The notes under the pieces are model-generated. The model had not been told where the DNA came from. It saw only the letters and a list, made by a program, of their open reading frames with translations, and did not search any database. The translations under genes were made by a program, and so were the position numbers. From Flavobacteriales bacterium (lineage in GTDB: Bacteria > Bacteroidota > Bacteroidia > Flavobacteriales_D > Sanyastnellaceae), in contig JAIYCK010000012.1 in assembly GCA_027488055.1 (NCBI GenBank), positions 1-11,093 on the forward strand: 11,093 bases of DNA. The letters are read 5' to 3'. This document shows positions 1 to 6,399 of the stretch, in pieces (the stretch's first letter is position 1; every line of letters starts with the position of its first letter).

Positions 1-657
1 GACGAAAACAACCATATTACAATTCCCGGTTTTTACGACAAGGTGCAGGAACTCACAGAGGCTGAGCGCACAGAACTCGCAAAAGCACCTTTTGAAGTGG
101 ATGCTTTCAAGAAGGACTTGGGTATCGATGAAGTGTGGGGTGAAAAGGGCTATTCCACCAACGAACGCACTGGCATTCGTCCTACCATGGAATGCAATGG
201 TATTTGGGGCGGATACATTGGCGAAGGCGCCAAAACGGTATTGCCGTCAAAGGCTTTTGCCAAATTAAGTATGCGCTTGGTGCCTCACCAAGTGAGCGAC
301 GAAATCACTGATTTGTTTAAAAAACACTTTGAGGGAATTGCGCCCAAAGGAGTGAAGGTGGAGGTGCGCCCGCATCATGGTGGCGAACCTGTAGTGACGC
401 CAACCGATAGCAAGGCGTACAAAGCAGCCAGCGATGCCATGTTCAAGACGTATGGAAAGACTCCAATTCCCACGCGTGGCGGAGGTAGTATTCCTATTGT
501 GGCTCTGTTTGAAGCGGAGTTGAAGGTAAAGACAGTCCTCATGGGCTTTGGATTGGACAGCGATGCATTGCATTCTCCGAACGAACACTATGGCTTGTTC
601 AATTATTACAAAGGCATAGAAACCATTCCGTATTTCCATCACTATTTTGCACAATAA
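1..657 (+). CDS. M20 family metallopeptidase (dipeptidase type), C-terminal part
   Basis: The frame is already open at base 1 and reads DENNHITIPGFYDKV before continuing, so the gene starts outside the window; 218 codons plus TAA are visible. M20 enzymes are two-domain di-zinc exopeptidases that cut dipeptides or short peptides. The visible part holds the lid/dimerisation domain (it starts near the NGIWGGYIGEG stretch, with SMRLVPHQ as the typical core strand) and then the rest of the catalytic domain. The glycine-rich TRGGGSIPIV segment and the final metal-ligand motif, where HSPNEHYG supplies the His, match this family. The N-terminal half with the other zinc ligands is missing, so full catalytic competence cannot be judged. 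The gene is followed at once by a strong terminator (685-712), so it is probably the last gene of its transcript. Family assignment is firm; the substrate is not known. Confidence 0.9.
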   Translation, partial: DENNHITIPGFYDKVQELTEAERTELAKAPFEVDAFKKDLGIDEVWGEKGYSTNERTGIRPTMECNGIWGGYIGEGAKTVLPSKAFAKLSMRLVPHQVSDEITDLFKKHFEGIAPKGVKVEVRPHHGGEPVVTPTDSKAYKAASDAMFKTYGKTPIPTRGGGSIPIVALFEAELKVKTVLMGFGLDSDALHSPNEHYGLFNYYKGIETIPYFHHYFAQ

Positions 658-661
658 CCGA

Positions 662-1144
662 ATGAACATTCGATTGCATAATATGCCGCTCCTTTTTGGA
701 GCGGCTTTTTTTACCATAGTATTTTCTGGTTGTCAGGTATATCAAGAAGTGACCTTGACAGAGGTGAACAATGTCAAAATCACAGAGTTTGGTGCAGAGG
801 GTATCAAGGCAGATATTACCGTCAGCATGAGCAACCCCAATTGGTATAAACTCAAAATCACGGATTCAGAAATTGACTTGTATTTCGAAGGCCAAAAAGT
901 GGCTCAAGTAAAGATTACGGATGATTTAGTGATCCCCAAAAAGCAGGTGAGCACACAGACATTTTCCATTCATTCCACCAGCGCTGATTTGGCGGGGGTT
1001 TTGAGCAATGCGCTGGCCTTGTTTTTTAAATCAGAATTTTTGCTTGAGGGCAAAGGATATATCGATGGCAAAGCGCTCTTTGTTGCTCGAAAAGTACCCA
1101 TCGAGTTCAAACAAAAATTATCCAAGGAGGACATGGGTTTTTGA
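662..1144 (+). CDS. LEA type 2 / WHy-domain lipoprotein
   Basis: A 160-residue protein read from ATG at 662. An upstream in-frame TTG at 647 lies inside the M20 gene and is less likely; an internal ATG at 683 is possible. Residues 1-23 form a hydrophobic signal peptide ending in the lipobox-like FSGC, with Cys24 as the lipidation site, so the mature protein should be a membrane-anchored lipoprotein. Residues 35-155 look like a LEA14/WHy beta-sandwich: the SMSNPNWYKLKITDSEIDLY core has the typical asparagine-proline-asparagine turn, followed by VPKK-like and final beta strands. In bacteria these domains occur in small envelope lipoproteins of uncertain function. The start is 5 bases after the M20 stop and the signal-peptide codons contain the M20 terminator, so expression must either read through it or start close by. 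I see no clear promoter or Shine-Dalgarno sequence. The gene converges on the PorP gene with only two bases between stop codons. Confidence 0.8.
   Translation: MNIRLHNMPLLFGAAFFTIVFSGCQVYQEVTLTEVNNVKITEFGAEGIKADITVSMSNPNWYKLKITDSEIDLYFEGQKVAQVKITDDLVIPKKQVSTQTFSIHSTSADLAGVLSNALALFFKSEFLLEGKGYIDGKALFVARKVPIEFKQKLSKEDMGF
685..712 (+). terminator. Rho-independent terminator after the M20 gene
   Basis: An 8-bp perfect GC-rich stem, GCCGCTCC (685-692) and GGAGCGGC (698-705), encloses a TTTTT loop and is followed directly by seven T residues (706-712). This is a textbook intrinsic terminator, 28 bases after the M20 stop codon. It lies inside the 5' end of the next open frame, where the same bases encode the hydrophobic part of a signal peptide. 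Confidence 0.85.
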
Positions 1145-1146
1145 TA

Positions 1147-2091
1147 TTATTCGTAGGCTGCGCATGGCACCTCATATCGACCGACCTCCTTGCAAGCGCG
1201 AAAGCCAAGAGTGATTTCGTGTGAGGTCGGACCATCGAATCTTATTTTGTTTGCTGTAAGATCGAAGGCATAGGCGATTGTCACGTATTTGAGTGCAGCA
1301 ATTTTGACCATCGCCGAAACACCGTGCCCATTGCGTCCGCCCAAGCCTAAACTTATTTTCTCCTTGAACTCCAAGAGGAACTGGCTATCCAATGAGATAC
1401 GACTTTTGGGAACATAGTTGAAGAGGAAGGCTGGTTTGAAGACCAATTCCTTGTTTAATTTGATTGCTCTGCCCAAAGCAAAGGTCCAGTGCGCATTGAG
1501 CTTACTGTCTCCGAGACCTTTTATTTTTTTAGCATTCAAATTGCGAATACTTAAGCCAAAAAAACGATCGTCGCGATAGAGCCAACTGCCATAGCTGAAA
1601 ATGGGAAAAGTAAAGGAATTAATAGGAGCAGTAATGGCCAATTCATTGATCTGATCTTCAAAATCCATGTTGCCGTAATCCACGCTGTACTGATTGAAAC
1701 CAAATCCGATCCCATTGGACCAATAGTATTTTTTGGCCAAACGCAAGTGGTAGGAATAAAGTAACTGGGCCTCTGTCATCCCAAACGGTCCAGATTGGTC
1801 GTTCATGGCTGAGATCCCTATGCCATGAAAATTGAATTTGCCTTTTCCAAATTTGCCGTGCATGTTGATGAAACCAGTGGCAGGGGCATCTTGAAATCCA
1901 ACCCATTGTTGACGATACCCAATGCGACTCTCCAAACACTTGGTGGTTCCAACCACTGCTGGATTGTAATTTAAATAGTTGTGCGTGAAGAACGTGTAAT
2001 GGGGCATTTGTTGCGCCATGGCGCGATCGCCTGACAACCACATCACGAGCGAGAGCAAACAAAGGGCAATATGAAAGTGACTTCTTTTCAA
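1147..2091 (-). CDS. PorP/SprF family type IX secretion outer-membrane protein
   Basis: A 314-residue protein with an N-terminal signal peptide (Lys-Arg, hydrophobic core, likely cleavage after AMA before QQ at residues 26/27). The mature start contains the family hallmark YLNYNPAVVGTT followed by RQQWVGFQDAPATGF, then alternating aromatic beta strands expected of an outer-membrane barrel. PorP/SprF proteins associate with the type IX secretion system; SprF-type members are needed for export or surface attachment of partner proteins with type B sorting domains. The gene immediately upstream encodes such a partner, which supports that role. The start chosen is TTG at 2089-2091, directly after the TGA of that gene. 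The first ATG, at codon 17, would destroy the signal peptide. Length and domain layout are normal for the family. Which paralogue it is cannot be decided. Confidence 0.9.
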   Translation of the reverse strand: MKRSHFHIALCLLSLVMWLSGDRAMAQQMPHYTFFTHNYLNYNPAVVGTTKCLESRIGYRQQWVGFQDAPATGFINMHGKFGKGKFNFHGIGISAMNDQSGPFGMTEAQLLYSYHLRLAKKYYWSNGIGFGFNQYSVDYGNMDFEDQINELAITAPINSFTFPIFSYGSWLYRDDRFFGLSIRNLNAKKIKGLGDSKLNAHWTFALGRAIKLNKELVFKPAFLFNYVPKSRISLDSQFLLEFKEKISLGLGGRNGHGVSAMVKIAALKYVTIAYAFDLTANKIRFDGPTSHEITLGFRACKEVGRYEVPCAAYE

Positions 2092-3087
2092 TCAGTGAAT
2101 CAAGCTGACAATACCTGTCAATGGGGCAATAGTGACATTCAATGAATTCAGTTCAATGACATAGAAGTAAGCCCCTGTAGGAAGGAATTTACCATCATGG
2201 GTGCCATCCCAAGGTTTGGCATAACTCACATTTTTGAATATGCTTTGTCCCCAGCGGTCAAATACTTCGACTTGACAATTGGGGAAGCGTTCAATGCCTT
2301 TGAGGTTCCAAACATCATTGGTGCCGTCGCCGTTGGGTGAAAATGCATTGAATATCACAATGGGTGGTGCAATGGTCACGGTGATGAAATCCGATACTTC
2401 ACAGCCGTCTACTTCCCCTGTGACTTGGAAGGTGGTAGTTTGTTCGGGAAAGGCCGTGGGCGTCAGGCTATTTTCGTCGTCCAAAAATTCCTCATACGTC
2501 CATTGCACGGTGGATGGCGCTGGATCTGCGCCTTGCACCTCCAATTGGGCGCTCTCGCCAAGATAAATGACGATGGGATTTACGGAAGCCACCAAATCAA
2601 CACCATCTCCACTAATGCCAACGCTCACGGCACAAGGACCATAAAGGGTGGAATGATTGCTCCCTACCACCAATAGATAATCTTGATTCGAAGCGAGATT
2701 GGTGAACTGCGCATTGAATGTGGCATTGGTGTCGGCAAAACAACTGAAGGCGCCATAATTGGATGGGTCGCATGGATCGCTATTGTTGTTGATGGAAATA
2801 ACCATGACATACACGCTGTCGGTTCCCAAAAAGGTATCGCAGTTGTCGATGGCGACCGATACGTTGACTGGGAGTCCCGCTGCAATTGAATTGGTATGAA
2901 AAGAATGTACAAACGACATACTCACGTCCATGCAGCCATAATTGAAAGGCGTTGTGCTCAAGCTATCAACTATCGCATTGGCTTCTCCACACAACTGGGC
3001 GTTGTAGGCGTCGGCGCACGACTGTGCCTGAACCAAGGAGGTCCAAGTGCACAAAGAGAGAAGAATGAAAGCGCAGAGCTGTCGCAT
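2092..3087 (-). CDS. Secreted protein with T9SS type B (gliding-motility-type) C-terminal sorting domain
   Basis: A 331-residue protein. Residues 1-21 are a signal peptide, with likely cleavage after VQA. Residues about 22-165 form an unassigned Cys-rich extracellular region (Cys24, Cys33 and several later cysteines in DNC, DPC, FSC and GPC). Residues about 167-242 resemble a PKD/Ig-like domain: the YLGESAQLEVQG strand, VQWTYEEF, then TTTFQVTGEVDGC. Residues 246-331 are the type B C-terminal domain, with FSPNGDGTNDVW, FDRWGQSIF, PWDG and LPTGAYFYVIEL. That domain directs export by the type IX system and usually attachment to the cell surface. The PorP/SprF partner follows directly in the same frame after one TGA. 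Function of the N-terminal region is unknown; adhesion or surface structure is a guess. ATG at 3087 is the natural start; a -7-like TAATTTTC lies upstream on this strand but lacks a good -33 partner. Confidence 0.9.
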   Translation of the reverse strand: MRQLCAFILLSLCTWTSLVQAQSCADAYNAQLCGEANAIVDSLSTTPFNYGCMDVSMSFVHSFHTNSIAAGLPVNVSVAIDNCDTFLGTDSVYVMVISINNNSDPCDPSNYGAFSCFADTNATFNAQFTNLASNQDYLLVVGSNHSTLYGPCAVSVGISGDGVDLVASVNPIVIYLGESAQLEVQGADPAPSTVQWTYEEFLDDENSLTPTAFPEQTTTFQVTGEVDGCEVSDFITVTIAPPIVIFNAFSPNGDGTNDVWNLKGIERFPNCQVEVFDRWGQSIFKNVSYAKPWDGTHDGKFLPTGAYFYVIELNSLNVTIAPLTGIVSLIH

Positions 3088-3165
3088 GAGGCAATATGGT
3101 ATCTGAACGTGGGGGAAAATTAGCGCAGCACTTCTAGTGAAAGTCAGCCAATGGACACGTTTTTA

Positions 3166-3198
3166 TGCACAACGTTATCCAATACAACTTGTTGTGCA
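3166..3198. repeat. Inverted repeat between the carrier-protein and T9SS cargo genes
   Basis: TGCACAAC (3166-3173) and GTTGTGCA (3191-3198) are perfect 8-base inverted arms around a 17-base spacer, with a smaller CAAC-TT-GTTG hairpin (3185-3194) sharing the right arm. It lies in the 130-base gap between the carrier-protein stop (3218) and the start of the downstream cargo gene (3087). No T-run follows on either strand, so it is not a classical terminator; it could be an mRNA 3' structure or a protein-binding site. Confidence 0.45.
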
Positions 3199-3217
3199 AT
3201 TGCAGCCACAAGTATGG

Positions 3218-3724
3218 TTATTCGAATTCAATGAGCACGGCATTTTTCTCTACTGCATGGCTCTTGATAGCAACCACTTTTTTGATTTTTCCTTCGGTGG
3301 GACTTTTGATCACATTTTCCATTTTCATGGCCTCAAGGATCAATAATGGACTGTCCTTTTGCACCATTTGACCTTCCTCAATCATGATGTCCAATACCAA
3401 GCCAGGCATAGGAGCCTTGATATGCTTGATTTTTTTGACACCCGCGACTTCCATTCCCAGGCTCTTGAGTAAGTCATCGAAGCGGTCTTTGATAGCGATG
3501 GTATATACAGTGCCATTGACCTTTACACGGGCCGTCTTGGTCTCATGGTTGAACTCCACTATTTCTGTGTTGTAGCTTCTGTGATCCATGATAATGTGAC
3601 ACTTGCCTGCAGCCTCAGCCAAAATATCAACGCTTTGAGACTGGCCATTTAGAATCAATTCTGCCGAGCGGCCGTTCCATTCGATGTCGTGGGTCTTGCC
3701 CGAATTACCTGTTATGTGATGCAT
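3218..3724 (-). CDS. Biotin carboxyl carrier protein subunit (acyl-CoA carboxylase type)
   Basis: A 168-residue protein ending in a biotinyl/lipoyl-attachment domain (about residues 100-168). The biotinylation motif EAMKMEN places the acceptor at Lys134, and the preceding APMPGLVLDIMIEEGQMV is the usual first half of the hammerhead fold. Residues 1-95 are a beta-rich region of the kind found in Bacteroidota carrier subunits of acetyl- or propionyl-CoA carboxylases. The protein carries CO2 as carboxybiotin between a biotin carboxylase and a carboxyltransferase in the cytoplasm. Neither partner is adjacent: downstream is a T9SS cargo gene and upstream, divergent, is hemW. A possible -7 box on this strand (CATTTTTG, 3766-3759, one mismatch to TAnnTTTG) lies 34 bases before the ATG, but its -33 partner is too close to be convincing. 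The family call is strong; acetyl- versus propionyl-CoA carboxylase cannot be settled. Confidence 0.88.
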   Translation of the reverse strand: MHHITGNSGKTHDIEWNGRSAELILNGQSQSVDILAEAAGKCHIIMDHRSYNTEIVEFNHETKTARVKVNGTVYTIAIKDRFDDLLKSLGMEVAGVKKIKHIKAPMPGLVLDIMIEEGQMVQKDSPLLILEAMKMENVIKSPTEGKIKKVVAIKSHAVEKNAVLIEFE

Positions 3725-3805
3725 GTGGTTGAGATTTACGCCCGCTGTAAAACTAAGTCAAAAATGGCGACGATGATAACCAACGATTGTCTCGACGCTT
3801 GGATG

Positions 3806-3813
3806 TAACTTTG
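3806..3813 (+). promoter_or_regulatory. Bacteroidota-type -7 box of hemW
   Basis: TAACTTTG is an exact match to the Bacteroidota sigma-factor -7 consensus TAnnTTTG. A TTG at 3787-3789, 16 bases upstream, may serve as the -33 element, slightly closer than usual. The box ends 4 bases before the GTG start of hemW, so transcription would begin at or very near the start codon. Confidence 0.55.
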
Positions 3814-3817
3814 CAGT

Positions 3818-4942
3818 GTGGCAAGTATCTATCTACATATCCCATTTTGCAAGCAGGCTTGCCACTATTGTGATTTCCACTTTTCCACCTCCACCCAACG
3901 ATTGGATGAGATGGTGCAAGCCATGTGCAAAGAACTCAAAGCAAGATCAACCTACCTGGAGGGACAATCTATCTCGAGTGTCTATTTTGGCGGAGGAACA
4001 CCTTCGTTGTTATCTGATACCCATTTGCAGTCGCTACTTGATGAGCTTCAACGACATTTTGTGATCGAGAGCGATGCTGAAATTACACTCGAAGCCAACC
4101 CCGATGACCTCCATCGTCAAAAGATCGAATCGTTGAGAGCAGCTGGGATCAATCGCTTGAGCATTGGTATTCAGAGTTTTGATGAAACTCAATTGCGTCG
4201 CATGAATCGCGCACATACCTCCAAAGAGGCTGAATTTGCTGTGAAATGTGCTCAGGACAAAGGCATCGAGAACATTACAGCCGATCTTATATTCGCTTTA
4301 CCCGACCTTACCGTGGAGGCCTATACCGCTGATTTGAGGCGATTGTTGGGAATGGGAGTAAAGCACTTGAGCGCTTATGGCCTCACTGTGGAACCGCGCA
4401 CTGTTTTTCACAAATGGTCAGCGACGGGACGCATACAAGAAGCCAATGCAGCCACTTTCGAAGCTCATTTCAGAACCACTCCTCAAGTATGTCAAGAATT
4501 TGGACTCGAGCATTACGAGGTGTCTAATTTTGGACTGCCGCACTTTTATTCTCGACACAACACGGCCTACTGGAAAGGAGATCATTATGTGGGCATTGGC
4601 CCCTCAGCGCATAGCTACGATGGGCTGAGCCGCCAATGGAACATCGCCAACAATCCTCAGTATCTGCATAAGGTGGCGACCAATGAAGTCCACTGGGAAA
4701 GGGAGGTGATCGATGCAAGATCCGCTTGCAATGAATATCTAATGACAGGCCTACGGACAAAATGGGGCATTGATTTGGATTACATCTCCAAACAAACCGA
4801 ATGGACATTCGGTGATCAGCAGGAGGCATTGATCCACGATTTTGCTCAGAGGGGTCTGGCCACCATCGACGGCCAGAAAATGGCTTTGACTATTGACGGA
4901 CTGCTTCAAGTGGACTCTCTGACAGCGGCGTTGTTTGTATAG
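3818..4942 (+). CDS. hemW: HemW, radical SAM heme chaperone (HemN-like)
   Basis: A 374-residue radical SAM protein. The cluster motif CxxxCxxC is Cys11, Cys15 and Cys18 within HIPFCKQACHYCDF; the next position of the HemN motif is Phe20 rather than Cys, which marks HemW instead of true coproporphyrinogen dehydrogenase HemN. GGGTPS at 58-63 is the SAM-binding glycine motif, and LSIGIQSF near 114-121 is another family signature. The C-terminal part has YLMTGLRTKWGIDL and a terminal winged-helix-like segment typical of the HemW C-terminal domain. HemW binds heme and delivers it to apo-proteins such as respiratory enzymes; it is often misannotated as oxygen-independent coproporphyrinogen III oxidase. 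Length fits the family. The start is GTG at 3818, because the sequence begins immediately with the conserved first strand (SIYLHIPFC) and a -7 box lies just upstream. The cyclase gene follows 33 bases downstream on the same strand. Confidence 0.92.
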   Translation: MASIYLHIPFCKQACHYCDFHFSTSTQRLDEMVQAMCKELKARSTYLEGQSISSVYFGGGTPSLLSDTHLQSLLDELQRHFVIESDAEITLEANPDDLHRQKIESLRAAGINRLSIGIQSFDETQLRRMNRAHTSKEAEFAVKCAQDKGIENITADLIFALPDLTVEAYTADLRRLLGMGVKHLSAYGLTVEPRTVFHKWSATGRIQEANAATFEAHFRTTPQVCQEFGLEHYEVSNFGLPHFYSRHNTAYWKGDHYVGIGPSAHSYDGLSRQWNIANNPQYLHKVATNEVHWEREVIDARSACNEYLMTGLRTKWGIDLDYISKQTEWTFGDQQEALIHDFAQRGLATIDGQKMALTIDGLLQVDSLTAALFV

Positions 4943-4975
4943 TGCTTATCTTGCACACTAAATCTCTTCTTTGTT

Positions 4976-5749
4976 ATGACCGATATCACGATTGGATCAC
5001 ACGTTTATCGCATTGATTTGAATCAACCGCATGCATTGGGCATAGAGCTACATGCTCAAGGGCCGCGCGCTTGGTATGTGGATCCCATGCGCATCGCTCC
5101 TGTATTGATGCCTTATGTCATTGGAAGCGTCAAGCTGGGAGGAAATGTCAATTTCAATGAGGTTCATTTTAATCCGCACGGCCATGGCACCCATACTGAA
5201 ACGGTGGGTCATATAGCGGCCGAGGATTTTCCAATCAGTGCGTTGAAGATTCCTTTTTTCATGTCGACCTTATTGGTGACCATTGAGCCTCAAATGGTAG
5301 ATATCAAAAAAGGCTGGAATGAGATAGGTGATCGATGCATTACTTTGGCACAATTGCAGGATGCACTGCTAAGCCGTCGTCCTGAGGCGCTTGTGATACG
5401 CACGCTGCCGAACGGGCCAACCAAATGCAGTCAGAATTACAGCGGTACCAATTTTTGTTATTTTGAGCCGGAAGGCTTGGCGTGGTTGGCTGCTCAAGGA
5501 GTGGCGCATTTGTTAGTGGATCTGCCCAGTGTGGACCGCGAAGAGGATGGAGGCTTGTTGCTCGCGCATCGGGCATTTTGGCAATATCCCCATGCTACGC
5601 GAGCTCAATCTACTATCACCGAGTTGATCTACGCACCCGATCATGTGGCCGACGGATGGTATTTACTCCATCTCAGTTGGGCCCAATTCCGCAACGATGC
5701 AGCTCCATCTCAACCGGTTTTGTTTGCCGCAGCGTTGCTAGCTGAGTAA
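4976..5749 (+). CDS. Cyclase family protein (kynurenine-formamidase-like metal hydrolase)
   Basis: A 257-residue protein of the cyclase / KynB-like family, small metal-dependent hydrolases acting on formamides, lactones or similar compounds. The metal-binding region is HGHGTHTETVGH (residues 68-79). The canonical motif is HxGTHxDxPxH; here the first His is placed differently (His68 or His70), the Asp is replaced by Glu75, and the Pro by Val77. His73 and His79 are kept. Downstream, DLPSVDREEDGG followed by LLAHRAFW corresponds to the conserved second half of the active site. No signal peptide is seen, so the protein is cytoplasmic. The substrate cannot be predicted and no tryptophan-catabolism genes are nearby. 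The start is ATG at 4976; a degenerate -7 (TATCTTGC, one base short of consensus spacing) lies at about 4948-4954. It could instead be co-transcribed with hemW. It converges on the isomerase gene with 16 bases between stops. Confidence 0.85.
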   Translation: MTDITIGSHVYRIDLNQPHALGIELHAQGPRAWYVDPMRIAPVLMPYVIGSVKLGGNVNFNEVHFNPHGHGTHTETVGHIAAEDFPISALKIPFFMSTLLVTIEPQMVDIKKGWNEIGDRCITLAQLQDALLSRRPEALVIRTLPNGPTKCSQNYSGTNFCYFEPEGLAWLAAQGVAHLLVDLPSVDREEDGGLLLAHRAFWQYPHATRAQSTITELIYAPDHVADGWYLLHLSWAQFRNDAAPSQPVLFAAALLAE

Positions 5750-5765
5750 GTATGTATACGGACAT

Positions 5766-6395
5766 TTATTTGGTCACCAATTGAAGACAGGTGACGTTTT
5801 TTCGTATTTTTCGGGGGGCACTTTTCATCCAGATGATGTGCCATCCGAATTCGGTCTCTACGACTGACATATCTCCTTTTTTCATCTTTAGGCAAGCGTC
5901 TTCAAAGGGCTTCACCATCATGCCAATTCCAAACCAATCCAAATCACCATCGCGTTCCACGGTGCCATCTTCGCTGTATTCATCGACTACCTTGGTCCAA
6001 GGAGTGCCCGCTTTGAGTTTGGCATAAGCGGCATTGATCAATCTTTTGGCTTCCCCATCAGGGTGCATGGAATGGGTGACGATGATATGTGCCACATGCA
6101 TGGACATCGATGAATCGGCCGCGATGGATTTGAAATAGATCTTGTGTTCGTTTTCGCTGATCGGCCCAACCACCGTGCCAACTGGGGAAGCAAGTAATTG
6201 GCGCATATGTTCTGGTGATTCATCGGTTTTGAACATCGTTTCAAAAACAGTAGTGCTAAATCCATGCAAGGATTTTTGGATCACAAATTCCGTGTCGTTC
6301 GCACAGTTTTGAAAGTCGAGACTCAATCGATCCACTTGTGCAGAAATACCTTGCCCACAGGCACAAAGAAGCAAAAAGGAAAGAAATTTTTTCAT
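5766..6395 (-). CDS. Secreted parvulin-type peptidyl-prolyl cis-trans isomerase
   Basis: A 209-residue protein. Residues 1-19 are a signal peptide with likely cleavage after ISA; Cys11 and Cys13 do not sit in a good lipobox, so a soluble periplasmic form is more likely than a lipoprotein. Residues 99-190 are one parvulin (PpiC/rotamase) domain: HVAHIIVTH as the first strand, a helical AKLKAG segment, the EYSEDGTVERDGDLDWFG loop, KPFEDACLKMKKGDMS, and the closing EFGWHIIWM strand. Residues about 70-92 (VGTVVGPISENEHKIYFKSI) resemble the closing part of a second, incomplete parvulin domain. Parvulins isomerise X-Pro bonds and, in the periplasm, help outer-membrane and secreted proteins fold. 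The start ATG at 6395 is preceded by an exact -7 box only four bases away. The gene is alone in its orientation here, convergent with the cyclase and divergent from the aminopeptidase gene. Confidence 0.85.
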   Translation of the reverse strand: MKKFLSFLLLCACGQGISAQVDRLSLDFQNCANDTEFVIQKSLHGFSTTVFETMFKTDESPEHMRQLLASPVGTVVGPISENEHKIYFKSIAADSSMSMHVAHIIVTHSMHPDGEAKRLINAAYAKLKAGTPWTKVVDEYSEDGTVERDGDLDWFGIGMMVKPFEDACLKMKKGDMSVVETEFGWHIIWMKSAPRKIRKNVTCLQLVTK

Positions 6396-6399
6396 GATT

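Noticed and set aside
1126..1144. Strong Shine-Dalgarno-like AAGGAGG followed by ATG at the 3' end of the lipoprotein gene
   Set aside because: The spacing is only two bases and the frame ends after three codons; it is simply the lipoprotein's own C-terminal coding sequence.
3818..4942. Annotation as oxygen-independent coproporphyrinogen III oxidase HemN
   Set aside because: The fourth Cys of the HemN-type motif is replaced by Phe20 and the length and C terminus fit HemW.
5766..5810. Possible bidirectional terminator between the cyclase and isomerase genes
   Set aside because: TTGGT/ACCAA and TCACC/GGTGA pairings exist but are short, overlap coding sequence and lack a proper T-run, so I do not call a terminator.
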